Positions 14,320 to 23,255 are shown, numbered from the stretch's first letter. The stretch: 33,309 bases of DNA from Stagnimonas sp. (GCA_030652575.1 JAUSQI010000169.1:1-33309); one strand, 5' to 3'. Notes: a model not told the origin generated them from the sequence alone. Made by a program: numbers and translations.

Positions 14320-17244
14320 TCAGGGCCCCAGAATCAATTGGTAGCCCAACCCACTCGTAGCTACACCGCCGCCGGTGCTGTCTCCGGTGCGGCCGTCTTC
14401 GCCACTGGTGTTGCAGATCATGATCAGCGAGTGGCGCCCCGGCGGCAGCTGGCCTGCACTGCGGCCCGACTGGGTGTTGCCGGTTGTAGTGCGCGAATCC
14501 TGAAAAATCCGGCCGCTCGGTGTGAAGAGTTCCGCGGTGGTGCTCGCTCTCGCAACCACCGGCGCGCCGGGCCCGGTCACCATGGCGTCAAGCCCGCGAA
14601 TCTCGTAGGCGAGGCCGGTCGATGTGCCCTCCACGTTGAAGTCGATGCGCACGTCGCTGCGCGCGGTTGCCGAGCTGATGTTGCGCTTGCCATTGGCAGG
14701 ACCCGCAGAAAATCTGGAAGTGTCGTCGCAGCGCAGGGTGATGGCGCGCGCCGTGCCATCGGTGCGATCGAGCAGGACCGTACTGGTGCCATCCGCACTC
14801 GACCGCACCTGGCCGTCGATGACGCCGATGGTGGCGGTCGCTTCCAGACTGGGGCTGAAACCAGTATCCGGGTTTTCGCGCTTCTCGCTGCTACGAGGGG
14901 TCCCGGCGAGGCAGTCATCGAAGCTGTCTTCGCAGGCAGAGGCATTCACTCGAGTGATATTGCTGGTCGAGAGGAGCCGAGCCACACCGCCGCGGCGCAC
15001 ATCGACGGTGACCTCGCCTACGTCGCTGCCGCCGCGGCCATCAATTACCGTGTACTCGAAGAATTCGGTGTTGTTGAAGCCGGTCGCCGGGCGATAGGTC
15101 AGGGTGTCTCCGGCCTCGGAGATGATCACCTGTCCACCGCCGCTGCCCTGCGAGACTGCACTGATGCGCAGTGTGTCGCCATCGGCGTCGGTGTCATTGC
15201 CGAGTACCGCGATGAGCGTGGGCGCGCTATCGGTTCTGACCGTGACGCTGTCGTCGGTCGCCACGGGCGCGGCATTGCCGCCACTGGCGGTATCGAGTTC
15301 CACCGACAGCAGGTCTACAGGCAAAGCGCGCGTCACTGCAAAGACGGTGAACTCCTTGGTCATGCCGGCGTCGGGCGCGATGAAGGTGAAATTGAAGGTC
15401 GTCTGGTCCGCACTGGCCGGCACCCTAGCCACCTCGCTCGGGCCGTTGGCGGTGGTGCGCATCAGCACGATATTGCTGACGTTGTAGAGCCCCAGAAACT
15501 GCGCAGCGGCTGGGTCGAGTTTCAGCTCGAACTCTGTGGTGTCACCCGGCATGAAGCTGGCGCGATTCGCCTTCAGCACGCCCGTCGGCGAGACTCCCAG
15601 CTCGATGGCTTTCTCTAGCACCTCATCGCCGACTTTCACTACGCCGAGAATGTTCAGCACCTTCTCGATGTCATCGCCGAAGCCCGCATTGATGACCAGC
15701 GAGAGCTTGTAGCTGGACTTGAAATCGGTGGCGGCGATCTGTGTCGCGGGCGGTGCAAACTCGCCTTCGAGCTTGGGCCCGGCCTTGATCTCGAATGCCT
15801 TGAACTGCAGCGACCGGAAGAACCGGTTGCCAACGGCGGCCTCGACATAACCGAAGGCGGAGAGCTCCGGCTTGACGCGGAAATCGTCCAGCCCCGGCAC
15901 GTCCAGCGTCGGCGTGCTGGTGCTGACGAAATCGGTGAACTCGTTGACCAGGCTGCAAGGGCCCTGGCAGTCGAGCCCCAATGCGGCCTTGGCACTGGTG
16001 CGGCTATTGAGGCCGAGCTTGAGCTGCGCCACCGTGATCTTGCCGGCCAGCTCGAAGCCGACACCGACCGGCACCAGACCGCTGATGACGACCGACAGCG
16101 CGCCACCTGCGGGGATGGTGAAGATCAGCAACTCGGCCTTGCAGCCGATCTTGCCCTCGAAAGCCGCCGTTGCCTTGACGGTGCCGTCGATCGCGATGAC
16201 GGGCTCGGCGGTGACCACGAAGCGTTCGAGGCCGCGCGCTTCGGTGTAGAGCACATCTAGCGCCGGGGCGATGGTGACGCTGAAAACCGGCTGCGGCTCG
16301 AACACGAAAGGCGGCGCGGCGCCATCGCCCAAGCCCACACCGTTGACGGTGCCGTCGCAGCCTTGGAACAGCTGCCGGCTGCCTTCGGGGCCAGCGCCCG
16401 ACTTGGCGTTGGCGACGCTGTCGGCACGCGGCGTGAACGTGTATTGATTACCCTCGCGCTGCACGGTGTAGGACGCACTGACGCTCTCGGGGATGATCGC
16501 CGCCTGCTGCGTCAGATCGAAGCGCTGGTTGATCTCCAGGCCCGGGAACAGCTCTGGCACCGAAGCGAGCTTCAGCGTCACTTCGATGCCGCCAGGGACC
16601 TCGCGGGTCGAGACCACACGCCCTGCCACGGGCGCGGAGCCGGTGCCGACCATCAGCGTGCCCACGTCGGGTGCGGTGATGCCGCTGACCACGACGGTAT
16701 AGGTGTTTTCGAGGCTGGGCGCGGCGTCGGGATTGGTTTCCACCACACCGCCTACGATCTGCTCGTCGCTGACCAGTACCGTGCCCGTCGCAACGCGCGT
16801 CACCACCGCCAGCAGCGGTGCGGAGCGGACGGCCCCCACCGAGGCGACGATCTGGCTGGAGCCGCTGCTGGACTCCGCCTTGGCAAGGCCATCCGCATTG
16901 ACTGCGATGTCGGCCGTGTCGCTGGATGACCAGGTGACCGGCAGCGCCAGCACGGTGCCATCGGCAGCGAGCACGCGGGCGCTCAGGGCCCTGGTCTGGC
17001 CGGTGGCAGTGAACAGCAGGCCGGTCTGCACGATCTCGACGCGCGCGGCGGTAGCGGGGTCGACCGGCGGCGTCACGGGTGGTGGGGTGATGACGGGCGG
17101 CAAGGTCGGGGTGGTGACGATGGGCGCATCCGGCGAGCCGCCATTGCCACCGCACGATGCCAACCCGATCAATGCCGACACCAGCAGTACAGGGCGCAAG
17201 CCGGCGGCAAGTGCGGCAAAAGATCGGGGGAAGTGGCTGTGCAT
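14320..17244 (-). CDS. Large lipoprotein with Ig-like and cadherin-like domains
   Basis: This 974-residue predicted lipoprotein has the signal peptide MHSHFPRSFAALAAGLRPVL onward, ending at lipobox LASC with Cys31. A Thr/Pro-rich linker (about 40-65) follows. A bacterial Ig-like (BIG2-type) segment spans about 67-155 (ARVLAADGTVLALPVTWSSS). The long middle region is not recognised. A cadherin-like/Big_9 domain lies at about 657-750 (APVATDDSVTV, LGNDTDADGDTL, YRPATGFN) and a beta-rich C-terminal domain follows. ATG 17244 is chosen over 17373 because it gives a proper lipoprotein signal and has TTGGAG upstream. It is probably surface-exposed or periplasmic; the function is unknown. Confidence 0.85.
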   Translation of the reverse strand: MHSHFPRSFAALAAGLRPVLLVSALIGLASCGGNGGSPDAPIVTTPTLPPVITPPPVTPPVDPATAARVEIVQTGLLFTATGQTRALSARVLAADGTVLALPVTWSSSDTADIAVNADGLAKAESSSGSSQIVASVGAVRSAPLLAVVTRVATGTVLVSDEQIVGGVVETNPDAAPSLENTYTVVVSGITAPDVGTLMVGTGSAPVAGRVVSTREVPGGIEVTLKLASVPELFPGLEINQRFDLTQQAAIIPESVSASYTVQREGNQYTFTPRADSVANAKSGAGPEGSRQLFQGCDGTVNGVGLGDGAAPPFVFEPQPVFSVTIAPALDVLYTEARGLERFVVTAEPVIAIDGTVKATAAFEGKIGCKAELLIFTIPAGGALSVVISGLVPVGVGFELAGKITVAQLKLGLNSRTSAKAALGLDCQGPCSLVNEFTDFVSTSTPTLDVPGLDDFRVKPELSAFGYVEAAVGNRFFRSLQFKAFEIKAGPKLEGEFAPPATQIAATDFKSSYKLSLVINAGFGDDIEKVLNILGVVKVGDEVLEKAIELGVSPTGVLKANRASFMPGDTTEFELKLDPAAAQFLGLYNVSNIVLMRTTANGPSEVARVPASADQTTFNFTFIAPDAGMTKEFTVFAVTRALPVDLLSVELDTASGGNAAPVATDDSVTVRTDSAPTLIAVLGNDTDADGDTLRISAVSQGSGGGQVIISEAGDTLTYRPATGFNNTEFFEYTVIDGRGGSDVGEVTVDVRRGGVARLLSTSNITRVNASACEDSFDDCLAGTPRSSEKRENPDTGFSPSLEATATIGVIDGQVRSSADGTSTVLLDRTDGTARAITLRCDDTSRFSAGPANGKRNISSATARSDVRIDFNVEGTSTGLAYEIRGLDAMVTGPGAPVVARASTTAELFTPSGRIFQDSRTTTGNTQSGRSAGQLPPGRHSLIMICNTSGEDGRTGDSTGGGVATSGLGYQLILGP

Positions 17245-17425
17245 GGGGTGGCTCCAACGGGGTGGCTGCAAAAAACGGCGCGAAGCCGAGTGAGGTGCAG
17301 CCGCGATCCTGATCAAAGTCCGCGCCGAAGTTGCTACGGTTTCCCGACTTTTTCCGGATGGATTCCCGACCATCGATAAGCGCTTGATTGCCTTGCAGAT
17401 TGCTCGTCATCCAGAAGCTGTGCCG
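17245..17425. other. Intergenic region upstream of the large lipoprotein gene
   Basis: This 181-base stretch should hold the promoter of the minus-strand lipoprotein gene. The ribosome site TTGGAG lies just upstream of its start. No convincing gene, tRNA or sigma-70 box was identified; a frame open on the minus strand here is a backward extension of the lipoprotein gene region without coding signals. Confidence 0.4.
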
Positions 17426-17463
17426 CAACGCAAAAAGCCGCCCGAAGGCGGCTTTTTGCGTTG
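17426..17463 (-). terminator. Strong intrinsic terminator after pntB
   Basis: A perfect 17-bp inverted repeat (17426-17442 with 17447-17463) surrounds a 4-base loop that reads UUCG on the minus strand. The stem includes an A5/T5 tract, so a U-run follows the GC core in the minus-strand transcript. It starts 22 bases beyond the pntB stop. Being nearly symmetrical, it could also stop plus-strand transcription. Confidence 0.9.
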
Positions 17464-17485
17464 GCTGGCGCCGCTGAAGCGCGTG

Positions 17486-18910
17486 TCAGTGACCGCCGTC
17501 CAGCGATTTGAGGGCCTGAATCATCTGCACCATCACCTTCTGTGCATCGCCGTAGACGAGGTTGGTGTTGTCGGCGAAGAACAGTTCGTTCTCCACGCCC
17601 GAGTAGCCCTTGCCCTGACCACGTTTCACCACGTAAACCTGCTTGGCAAGGTCAACGTTGAGGATTGGCATGCCGTAGATCGGCGACGATTTGTTGGTGC
17701 GCGCCGCCGGGTTCACCGTGTCGTTGGCACCGATGACGATGGCGACGTCGGCTTCCTTGAACTCGCCGTTGATGTCTTCCATGTCGTAGATCAGGTCATA
17801 CGGCACGCCGGCTTCGGCGAGCAGCACGTTCATGTGGCCGGGCATGCGGCCAGCCACCGGGTGGATGGCGAACTTCACTTCCACGCCTGCGTCGATCAGC
17901 AGCTTCACGAACTCATAGAGCTTGTGCTGGGCCTGTGCGACGGCCAGACCATAGCCGGGGGCGATGATGACCTTGCTGGCGTAACGCATGTTGACGGCTG
18001 CATCACCTGCTTCCGCTGGCTTCTGACTGCCCTTGATCTCACCCTGCACTTCATCGCCCGCAGGGCCGAAGTTGCTGAAGATCACGTTGGCAACACTGCG
18101 GTTCATGGCCTTGGCCATCAGCAGGGTGAGCAGCGTGCCGGCGGAGCCGACCACCATGCCCGCGATCATCAATGCCGGGTTTTGCAGCACGTAACCCTCG
18201 AAGCCGACCGCGAGGCCGGTGAAAGCGTTGTAGAGCGAGATCACCACCGGCATGTCCGCGCCGCCGATGGGCATGGTCATCAGCACGCCGAAGATCAGGG
18301 CCAGCACGAAGAACGCGGCAGTGACCGCCATCGGCGCATGACCGTGCCAGACGAAGACGATGGCAAGGCCGAGACCAAGGGTTGCGAGAAACACCAGACC
18401 GTTGAGTGCCTGCTGACCCTTGATGCGCCAGACGCCGTTGATGCGGCCATCGAGCTTGGCCCAGGCGATGAGCGAGCCGGAAAGCGAGATGGCACCGATC
18501 AGCGAGCCGATGATGGTGACAACCAGTGCAATGGCCTGGTGCGTGCCGGAGGTCTTGAGCAGTTCAACCGCACCGATGGCTGCGGCAGCACCGCCGCCCA
18601 TGCCGTTGTAGAGCGCGACCATCTGCGGCATCGAGGTCATCGCCACGCGCTTGCCGCTCCACCAGGCCCAGCCGGTGCCGATGCCGAGGGCGATGGCGGC
18701 GAGCGTGACGTTGGTGGTGAGATGGGGCTTGGCTTCTTCGGCCACGCCGAAGTAATAGAGGAAGGACGCGAGCACCGCGACCAGCATGCCGACGCCGGCG
18801 ACGACGATGCCGCTGCGCGCCGTCACCGGCGAGGACATGCGCTTGAGGCCGTAGATGAACAGGAACGATGCGGCCAGGGCCGAGATATCGATGAGCAGTT
18901 GTGCAGTCAT
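17486..18910 (-). CDS. pntB: NAD(P) transhydrogenase subunit beta
   Basis: PntB carries most of the proton channel (domain II) and the NADP(H)-binding domain III of the proton-translocating transhydrogenase, which makes NADPH from NADH using proton-motive force. The protein has 474 residues, the family norm. About nine membrane helices precede the soluble C-terminal domain, where IIAPGYGLAVAQAQHKLYE forms the NADP-binding fold and VIGANDTVNPAA, GMPILNVD and KRGQGKGYSGVENELF follow. It starts five bases after the pntA2 stop. Confidence 0.97.
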   Translation of the reverse strand: MTAQLLIDISALAASFLFIYGLKRMSSPVTARSGIVVAGVGMLVAVLASFLYYFGVAEEAKPHLTTNVTLAAIALGIGTGWAWWSGKRVAMTSMPQMVALYNGMGGGAAAAIGAVELLKTSGTHQAIALVVTIIGSLIGAISLSGSLIAWAKLDGRINGVWRIKGQQALNGLVFLATLGLGLAIVFVWHGHAPMAVTAAFFVLALIFGVLMTMPIGGADMPVVISLYNAFTGLAVGFEGYVLQNPALMIAGMVVGSAGTLLTLLMAKAMNRSVANVIFSNFGPAGDEVQGEIKGSQKPAEAGDAAVNMRYASKVIIAPGYGLAVAQAQHKLYEFVKLLIDAGVEVKFAIHPVAGRMPGHMNVLLAEAGVPYDLIYDMEDINGEFKEADVAIVIGANDTVNPAARTNKSSPIYGMPILNVDLAKQVYVVKRGQGKGYSGVENELFFADNTNLVYGDAQKVMVQMIQALKSLDGGH

Positions 18911-18915
18911 GGCGC

Positions 18916-19242
18916 TTAGCCCTCCTTCTTCGGTGCAGGCGCTTTCTTGTCGCTGGGCTTGAACATGTCGAGCATGCGTTCGGTCACCACATAGCCCCCG
19001 GCCGCGTTGCCCGCGCCGAGCAGCACGCCGAAGAAGCCGATGGCCTGCTCGACCACCGTGGTGGCATTCAGCAGCGCGAACATGGCTCCAACCACCACGA
19101 TGCCGTGCACGAAGTTGCTGCCGGACATCAGCGGCGTGTGCAGGATGGCCGGCACGCGGCCGATGATCTCGTAACCGGTGAAGGCGGCGAGCATGAAGAT
19201 GTAGAGGGCGACGAAGCCCGTGATGACGGTGGTCGGTTCCAT
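18916..19242 (-). CDS. pntA2: NAD(P) transhydrogenase subunit alpha part 2
   Basis: This 108-residue membrane subunit corresponds to the C-terminal hydrophobic part of a fused PntA. Three to four helices are visible (VITGFVALYIFMLAAFTGYEII, FVHGIVVVGAMFALLN, GFFGVLLGAGNAAGGYVVTERML), and the segment GRVPAILHTPLMSGSNFVHG is diagnostic. It ends with a Lys/Pro-rich tail. The alpha subunit is thus split, as in Rhodospirillum-type three-subunit enzymes. The gene lies between pntA1 (18-base gap) and pntB. Confidence 0.96.
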   Translation of the reverse strand: MEPTTVITGFVALYIFMLAAFTGYEIIGRVPAILHTPLMSGSNFVHGIVVVGAMFALLNATTVVEQAIGFFGVLLGAGNAAGGYVVTERMLDMFKPSDKKAPAPKKEG

Positions 19243-19260
19243 GACTAGCGCTCCCTAAAA

Positions 19261-20388
19261 TTAAGCGGCTTCGACGGCTTTCTTCGCCGCCTCATTCTTG
19301 ATCTCGCCGGCATGCGTGAGGCAGGCCTTGGCGAGCACCTCGTCTTCCCAGTCGATGCTGATCGCTTTTTCCTTCACGAACAGTTCGATCAGGTTGTACT
19401 GGTTCTTCGCATACAGCTCGCTGGCGTGTTCGCCGAGCATCGAGGGCACGTTCATCGGGCCGACGACGGTCACCTGGCCGATCTGCACCGTCTCGCCCGG
19501 CACGGTGTATTCGCAGTTGCCGCCGCCTTCGGCCGCCAGGTCGATGATGACGCTGCCGGCCTTCATGCCATCGACCTGTGCCTTGCTGATGAGCTTGGGG
19601 CTGGGGCGGCCGGGGATGGCGGCGGTGGTGATGATGATGTCGGCAGCCTGGATGTGCTTGGTAACCACAGCCGAGATTTTCTCTTTCTCTTCCGCCGTCA
19701 GTTCGCGGGCATAGCCGCCGGTGCCGCGGGCATCGACACCGGTATCCACGAACTTCGCACCCAGCGACTCGGCCTGCTCCTTGGTCTCGGGGCGCACGTC
19801 GTAGCCTTCGGTCATTGCACCCAGACGACGCGCGGTGGCGAGTGCCTGCAAGCCGGCGACGCCCAAGCCCATAACCAGCGCCTTGGCGGGGCGGATCGAG
19901 CCAACCGCCGTTGTCATCATCGGCAGGATGCGCGCGATCTGCGTCGCACCCATCAATGCCGCGTAATAGCCGGCCAGTGCGGCCTGCGAGCTGAGTGCAT
20001 CCATCGCCTGCGCGCGGGTGATGCGCGGCACCAGCTCCATCGCGAAGCAGGTGATCTTCTTGTCGCGCAGCTTCTTGACCAGCTCGATTTCCTTGTGGGC
20101 GTAGACGAAGGAAATGAGGATGCTGCCTTCCTTCATCGCCTCGACGATCTCGACCGTCGGGGCCTGCACACAGCAGACGATGTCGGCATCGCCCACCATG
20201 CCCTGCGGATTGGCGATGGCGTGCACGTTCTTGAAGGCTGCATCGGGCAGCTTCACCGCATCGCCGGCGCCGGATTGCAGCGAGACTTCAAGCCCCAGCT
20301 TGGCGAGTTTGTCGGCAACGGCGGGGACGAGGGCCACGCGCTTCTCAAACGCGCGGGTTTCTTTGAGCACGGCGAGTTTGACTGGCAT
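19261..20388 (-). CDS. pntA1: NAD(P) transhydrogenase subunit alpha part 1
   Basis: This 375-residue soluble domain I binds NAD(H) and is homologous to alanine dehydrogenase. The N-terminus MPVKLAVLKETRAFEKRVAL, the signature PRITRAQAMDALSSQA (121-136) and the Rossmann loop GLGVAG (174-179) are clear. ATG 20388 is preceded by CAGGAG; the frame remains open to 20430 but the extra 14 residues do not belong. It heads the pntA1-pntA2-pntB operon, whose promoter should lie in the 84-base divergent gap to 20473. Confidence 0.97.
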   Translation of the reverse strand: MPVKLAVLKETRAFEKRVALVPAVADKLAKLGLEVSLQSGAGDAVKLPDAAFKNVHAIANPQGMVGDADIVCCVQAPTVEIVEAMKEGSILISFVYAHKEIELVKKLRDKKITCFAMELVPRITRAQAMDALSSQAALAGYYAALMGATQIARILPMMTTAVGSIRPAKALVMGLGVAGLQALATARRLGAMTEGYDVRPETKEQAESLGAKFVDTGVDARGTGGYARELTAEEKEKISAVVTKHIQAADIIITTAAIPGRPSPKLISKAQVDGMKAGSVIIDLAAEGGGNCEYTVPGETVQIGQVTVVGPMNVPSMLGEHASELYAKNQYNLIELFVKEKAISIDWEDEVLAKACLTHAGEIKNEAAKKAVEAA

Positions 20389-20472
20389 GGACGCTCCTGA
20401 TCGGATGTGGTTGGATGCGGCCCGCGCCACCTTCCCAGTGGCGGAAACCTTAACGCGTTGGGAGTCTAGCCC

Positions 20473-21075
20473 ATGCCATCGATACCAGTCCCGAAAACTT
20501 TGCTATCCCTTCTATTACTTTCAGTCATCTTCATTGCGCCGTCGCAGGCGGCCGATGCGCCGCAGATCTACCGCTTCGGCGACTGGACGCTGATCGCCCC
20601 GCCGGCGATGACGCCCGAGGCACTGCGCGATGGCACCGCGACGCTGCCGCTGTCCGCCGAGGGCGTGGAGCTGCTGGCGTACTGGCAGGACGGCAGCCAG
20701 CGCGCGATGGCCCTGCGTTTCGACGCAAAAGACGCAACGCAGGACGCCGTGGTGCTGAAATCGTTCAAGCGCACCCATCGCATCAAGGGCTGCAAGTTCG
20801 GCAGCCTCGCGCGGCTCAAACCGCTGAAAGACTGGCTGCCGAAAGACAAGGGCTTCGAGCCGGCAGTCTTCCCGGACGACGGCGCGATGACCCTGCTGGG
20901 CGGCAGCGCACGCAGCCTGCGCCGTGCGGGCGACGTGCTGGTGGCCGACCTCGGCACCACCCGCGTGCAGATTGCCGACGACTCCTCCACCGTGCGGCTG
21001 GGCGAGTGGAACTCGGCGGACTTCTGCCGCTTCGAGCTGATTCCCGCCAGCCAGGAGGCGGACGAGGAGTTTTAG
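20473..21075 (+). CDS. Exported protein of unknown function
   Basis: This 200-residue protein has a signal peptide at about 1-27 (LLSLLLLSVIFIAPSQAA). The mature part is mixed alpha/beta with two cysteines (in IKGCKFGS and ADFCRFEL) that could form a disulfide. It ends in an acidic tail. I recognise no family. It is transcribed away from pntA1 and converges with ppnP, with three bases between stops. Coding status is supported by codon character and the signal peptide. Confidence 0.75.
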   Translation: MPSIPVPKTLLSLLLLSVIFIAPSQAADAPQIYRFGDWTLIAPPAMTPEALRDGTATLPLSAEGVELLAYWQDGSQRAMALRFDAKDATQDAVVLKSFKRTHRIKGCKFGSLARLKPLKDWLPKDKGFEPAVFPDDGAMTLLGGSARSLRRAGDVLVADLGTTRVQIADDSSTVRLGEWNSADFCRFELIPASQEADEEF

Positions 21076-21078
21076 TCT

Positions 21079-21390
21079 TTAGCCGAAGTGGCAGACGTAG
21101 TGCAGCGCATCCAGCGTTTCGATCTCGAAACTGGAATTGGCGGGCACGGCAAACGACTGGCCGCCGGTGTAGTCCTTCCAGCCCGGTTCGCCTTTCTGGC
21201 GCACGCGGCAGCGGCCGTCGATCAGCTCCATCACCTCGGCAGCGGCGGTGGTGAAGGTGAGCTGGCTCGGCAGAATCACGCCGACGCTCTTCTTGCTGCC
21301 ATCGGCAAACAGCACGGTGTGGCTGACGCACTGGCCGCCGAAATAGACATTGGCCTTCTTGAGGACGGTGACGTTTTCAAACTGGGACAT
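21079..21390 (-). CDS. ppnP: Pyrimidine/purine nucleoside phosphorylase
   Basis: PpnP (formerly YaiE, DUF1255) is a small cupin-fold enzyme that phosphorolyses several nucleosides. The 103-residue protein shows the family N-terminus FENVTVLKKANVYFGGQCVSHTV and the central blocks GVILPSQLTF and GQSFAVPANSSFEI, with the typical ending YVCHFG. ATG 21390 is chosen over 21459 because the family begins MxxFxNV. It stands alone, divergent from the DUF4331 gene. Confidence 0.95.
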   Translation of the reverse strand: MSQFENVTVLKKANVYFGGQCVSHTVLFADGSKKSVGVILPSQLTFTTAAAEVMELIDGRCRVRQKGEPGWKDYTGGQSFAVPANSSFEIETLDALHYVCHFG

Positions 21391-21644
21391 GGCGGGCGCG
21401 CGTTGACGATGAAAAAGGGCCGTCATCTTAGGGCCTCGCGCGGCACCATCACACGGCACTTGCTGAACAAATGCCGTTCAGTGAGATGCATAAAGAGATC
21501 TTCATATTTCGGCGATCCGGCATCTGCCCGTGATCGTGCCGAGTAGCTGCTGGGGATAGCGCGATTGCCGTTGCCGCCCAGGCACGGCCCACCGCTACGC
21601 GCACTACCAACCCCAGGCCTCACGGCTGTTACGGAGATCACTCA
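21391..21644. promoter_or_regulatory. Divergent regulatory region with a palindromic site
   Basis: This 254-base gap, the longest in the window, separates ppnP (minus) from the DUF4331 gene (plus). It holds an inverted repeat, CTGAAC (21463-21468) with GTTCAG (21476-21481), spaced seven bases apart; this is a possible operator. An ACGGAG ribosome site (21631-21636) precedes the DUF4331 start. AT content rises around 21481-21520, fitting a promoter, but I could not place confident -35 and -10 boxes. Confidence 0.4.
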
Positions 21645-23255
21645 ATGTTTCTCAAGCGCACCCTCATCGCAGTCGCGGCTGCCACGCTGGCAACCGGCGC
21701 ACTCGCGTCCAGCCACCGCGAAGCTCCCTCCATCGCCCAGAACCCCAGCGTCGACGGCACCGATTTCTACATGTTCCGCAGCTACGGCGACAGCCGTCCG
21801 CTGAGCGGCGCCGGCGGCTTCGTCACCCTGCTGGCCAACTACAACCCGCTGCAGGACAGCTACGGTGGCCCGAACTATTTCGCGCTCAACCCGACCGCGC
21901 TCTACGAAATCCATATCGACAACAATGCCGACGCGGTGGAAGACATCACTTTCCAGTTCCGCTTCACCAACACCCTGCTCGGTCTCGCCGCCACCGGCAC
22001 GCCGGCGGCCACCACGGGCACGCCCAGCGGTGCGAACCAGCCCATCCCGCTCATCAATCTGCCGCCCACGGGCAACAACCCGGCGCTCAACCGCACCGAG
22101 ACGTTCACCGTCGGCGTCGTGCGCGGCCCGCGTCGCGGTGCCGCCGCTTCGCCCCTCACCAACGTGGCGGGCGGCAGTGCGACCTTCACCAAGCCGGTGG
22201 ACAACATCGGCCCCAAGTCGATCCCCGACTACCCGGCTTACGCCAACCAGTTCATCTACAACGTCAACATCCCCGGTTGTGCGATCCCCGGCAAGCTGTT
22301 CGTCGGCCAGCGCAAGGAAGGCTTTGCGGTCAACCTCGGCGAAGTGTTCGACCTCGTGAACCTGAACCCGCTGGATACCAGCCGCAACAGCAAGGGCAGC
22401 GCCACCGCCATCAAGAACATCACCACGCTGGCGATGGAAGTGCCCAGCAGCTGCCTGGTGCGCGATGCCAACTCGCCGGTGATCGGCGGCTGGACCACGG
22501 CCAGCCAGCGCCAGTCGCGCGTGCTCAACGCCAAGCCCTCCGGTGCGGCCGGCTCGGCCCGCGCCACCGCGCGCAGCGCTTCGGTTGAAGGCGGCGCCTG
22601 GACGCAGGTGTCGCGTCTCGGCTCACCGCTGGTCAACGAGGTGGTGATCGGCGTCACCGACAAGGACCGCTTCAACGCCAGCGAGCCCAAGGACGATCCA
22701 CAGTTCATCAACTACGTCACCCAGCCGACGCTGCCGGTGCTGTTGAACGCGCTGTTCGGCGATGCCGCCAAGGTGCCGCCGACCCCGCGCAACGACCTGG
22801 TCGCAGCCTTCCTCACCGGCGTCGATGGCGTCAACGGCGGCGTCACCGGTGCCACCAGCAGCCTGGTCGCCCCGGGCGAGATGCTGCGCCTGAACACCGC
22901 GTTGCCGGCCACTGTGGCCGCCAGCCAGCAGAACGTGGGCGCGGCGCTGTGCTTCCGCAACGACGGCATGCTCGACACCGGCAACCCCGGCTGCGACCCG
23001 GCCGGCTTCCCCAACGGCCGTCGCCCCGGCGACGACGTGGTGGACATCGAGCTGTCGGTGGTCGCGGGCTTCCTGCTCGGTGCCAACAATCCCAATCGCG
23101 GGCCGGACGGCAACTACCGCGTCTACCACGACCAGGCCTTGAACGACGTGTCGCAGTTCGACACCACCTTCCCGTATCTGAAGGCACCGCGCCCGGGTTC
23201 GCCCAACGGCACGGGTGACAACCAGAGCGGCATCACCAATCCGTCGGCACCGTAA
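21645..23255 (+). CDS. DUF4331 exported protein
   Basis: This 536-residue protein has a signal peptide of 21 residues (FLKRTLIAVAAATLATGALA) and the DUF4331 signature SSHREAPSI followed by DGTDFYMFRSY. The predicted mature N-terminus is Ser22-Ser23-His24, an X-X-His arrangement of the kind that binds Cu(II)/Ni(II) (ATCUN). The remainder is probably beta-rich with loops containing Asn/Asp. DUF4331 proteins are exported and uncharacterised. A lipoprotein gene follows after 12 bases in the same direction, and TPR, HupE-like and TonB-receptor genes converge on the pair. I infer a shared envelope function. Confidence 0.9.
   Translation: MFLKRTLIAVAAATLATGALASSHREAPSIAQNPSVDGTDFYMFRSYGDSRPLSGAGGFVTLLANYNPLQDSYGGPNYFALNPTALYEIHIDNNADAVEDITFQFRFTNTLLGLAATGTPAATTGTPSGANQPIPLINLPPTGNNPALNRTETFTVGVVRGPRRGAAASPLTNVAGGSATFTKPVDNIGPKSIPDYPAYANQFIYNVNIPGCAIPGKLFVGQRKEGFAVNLGEVFDLVNLNPLDTSRNSKGSATAIKNITTLAMEVPSSCLVRDANSPVIGGWTTASQRQSRVLNAKPSGAAGSARATARSASVEGGAWTQVSRLGSPLVNEVVIGVTDKDRFNASEPKDDPQFINYVTQPTLPVLLNALFGDAAKVPPTPRNDLVAAFLTGVDGVNGGVTGATSSLVAPGEMLRLNTALPATVAASQQNVGAALCFRNDGMLDTGNPGCDPAGFPNGRRPGDDVVDIELSVVAGFLLGANNPNRGPDGNYRVYHDQALNDVSQFDTTFPYLKAPRPGSPNGTGDNQSGITNPSAP

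Noticed and set aside
14224-15618. Plus-strand open frame of 464 codons
   Set aside because: Antisense to the large lipoprotein gene and running through its terminator; no recognisable protein features.
17384-18919. Plus-strand open frame of 511 codons
   Set aside because: It is antisense to pntB in a GC-rich region; its translation is His/Asp/Arg-rich low-quality sequence, while the minus strand encodes an unmistakable PntB.
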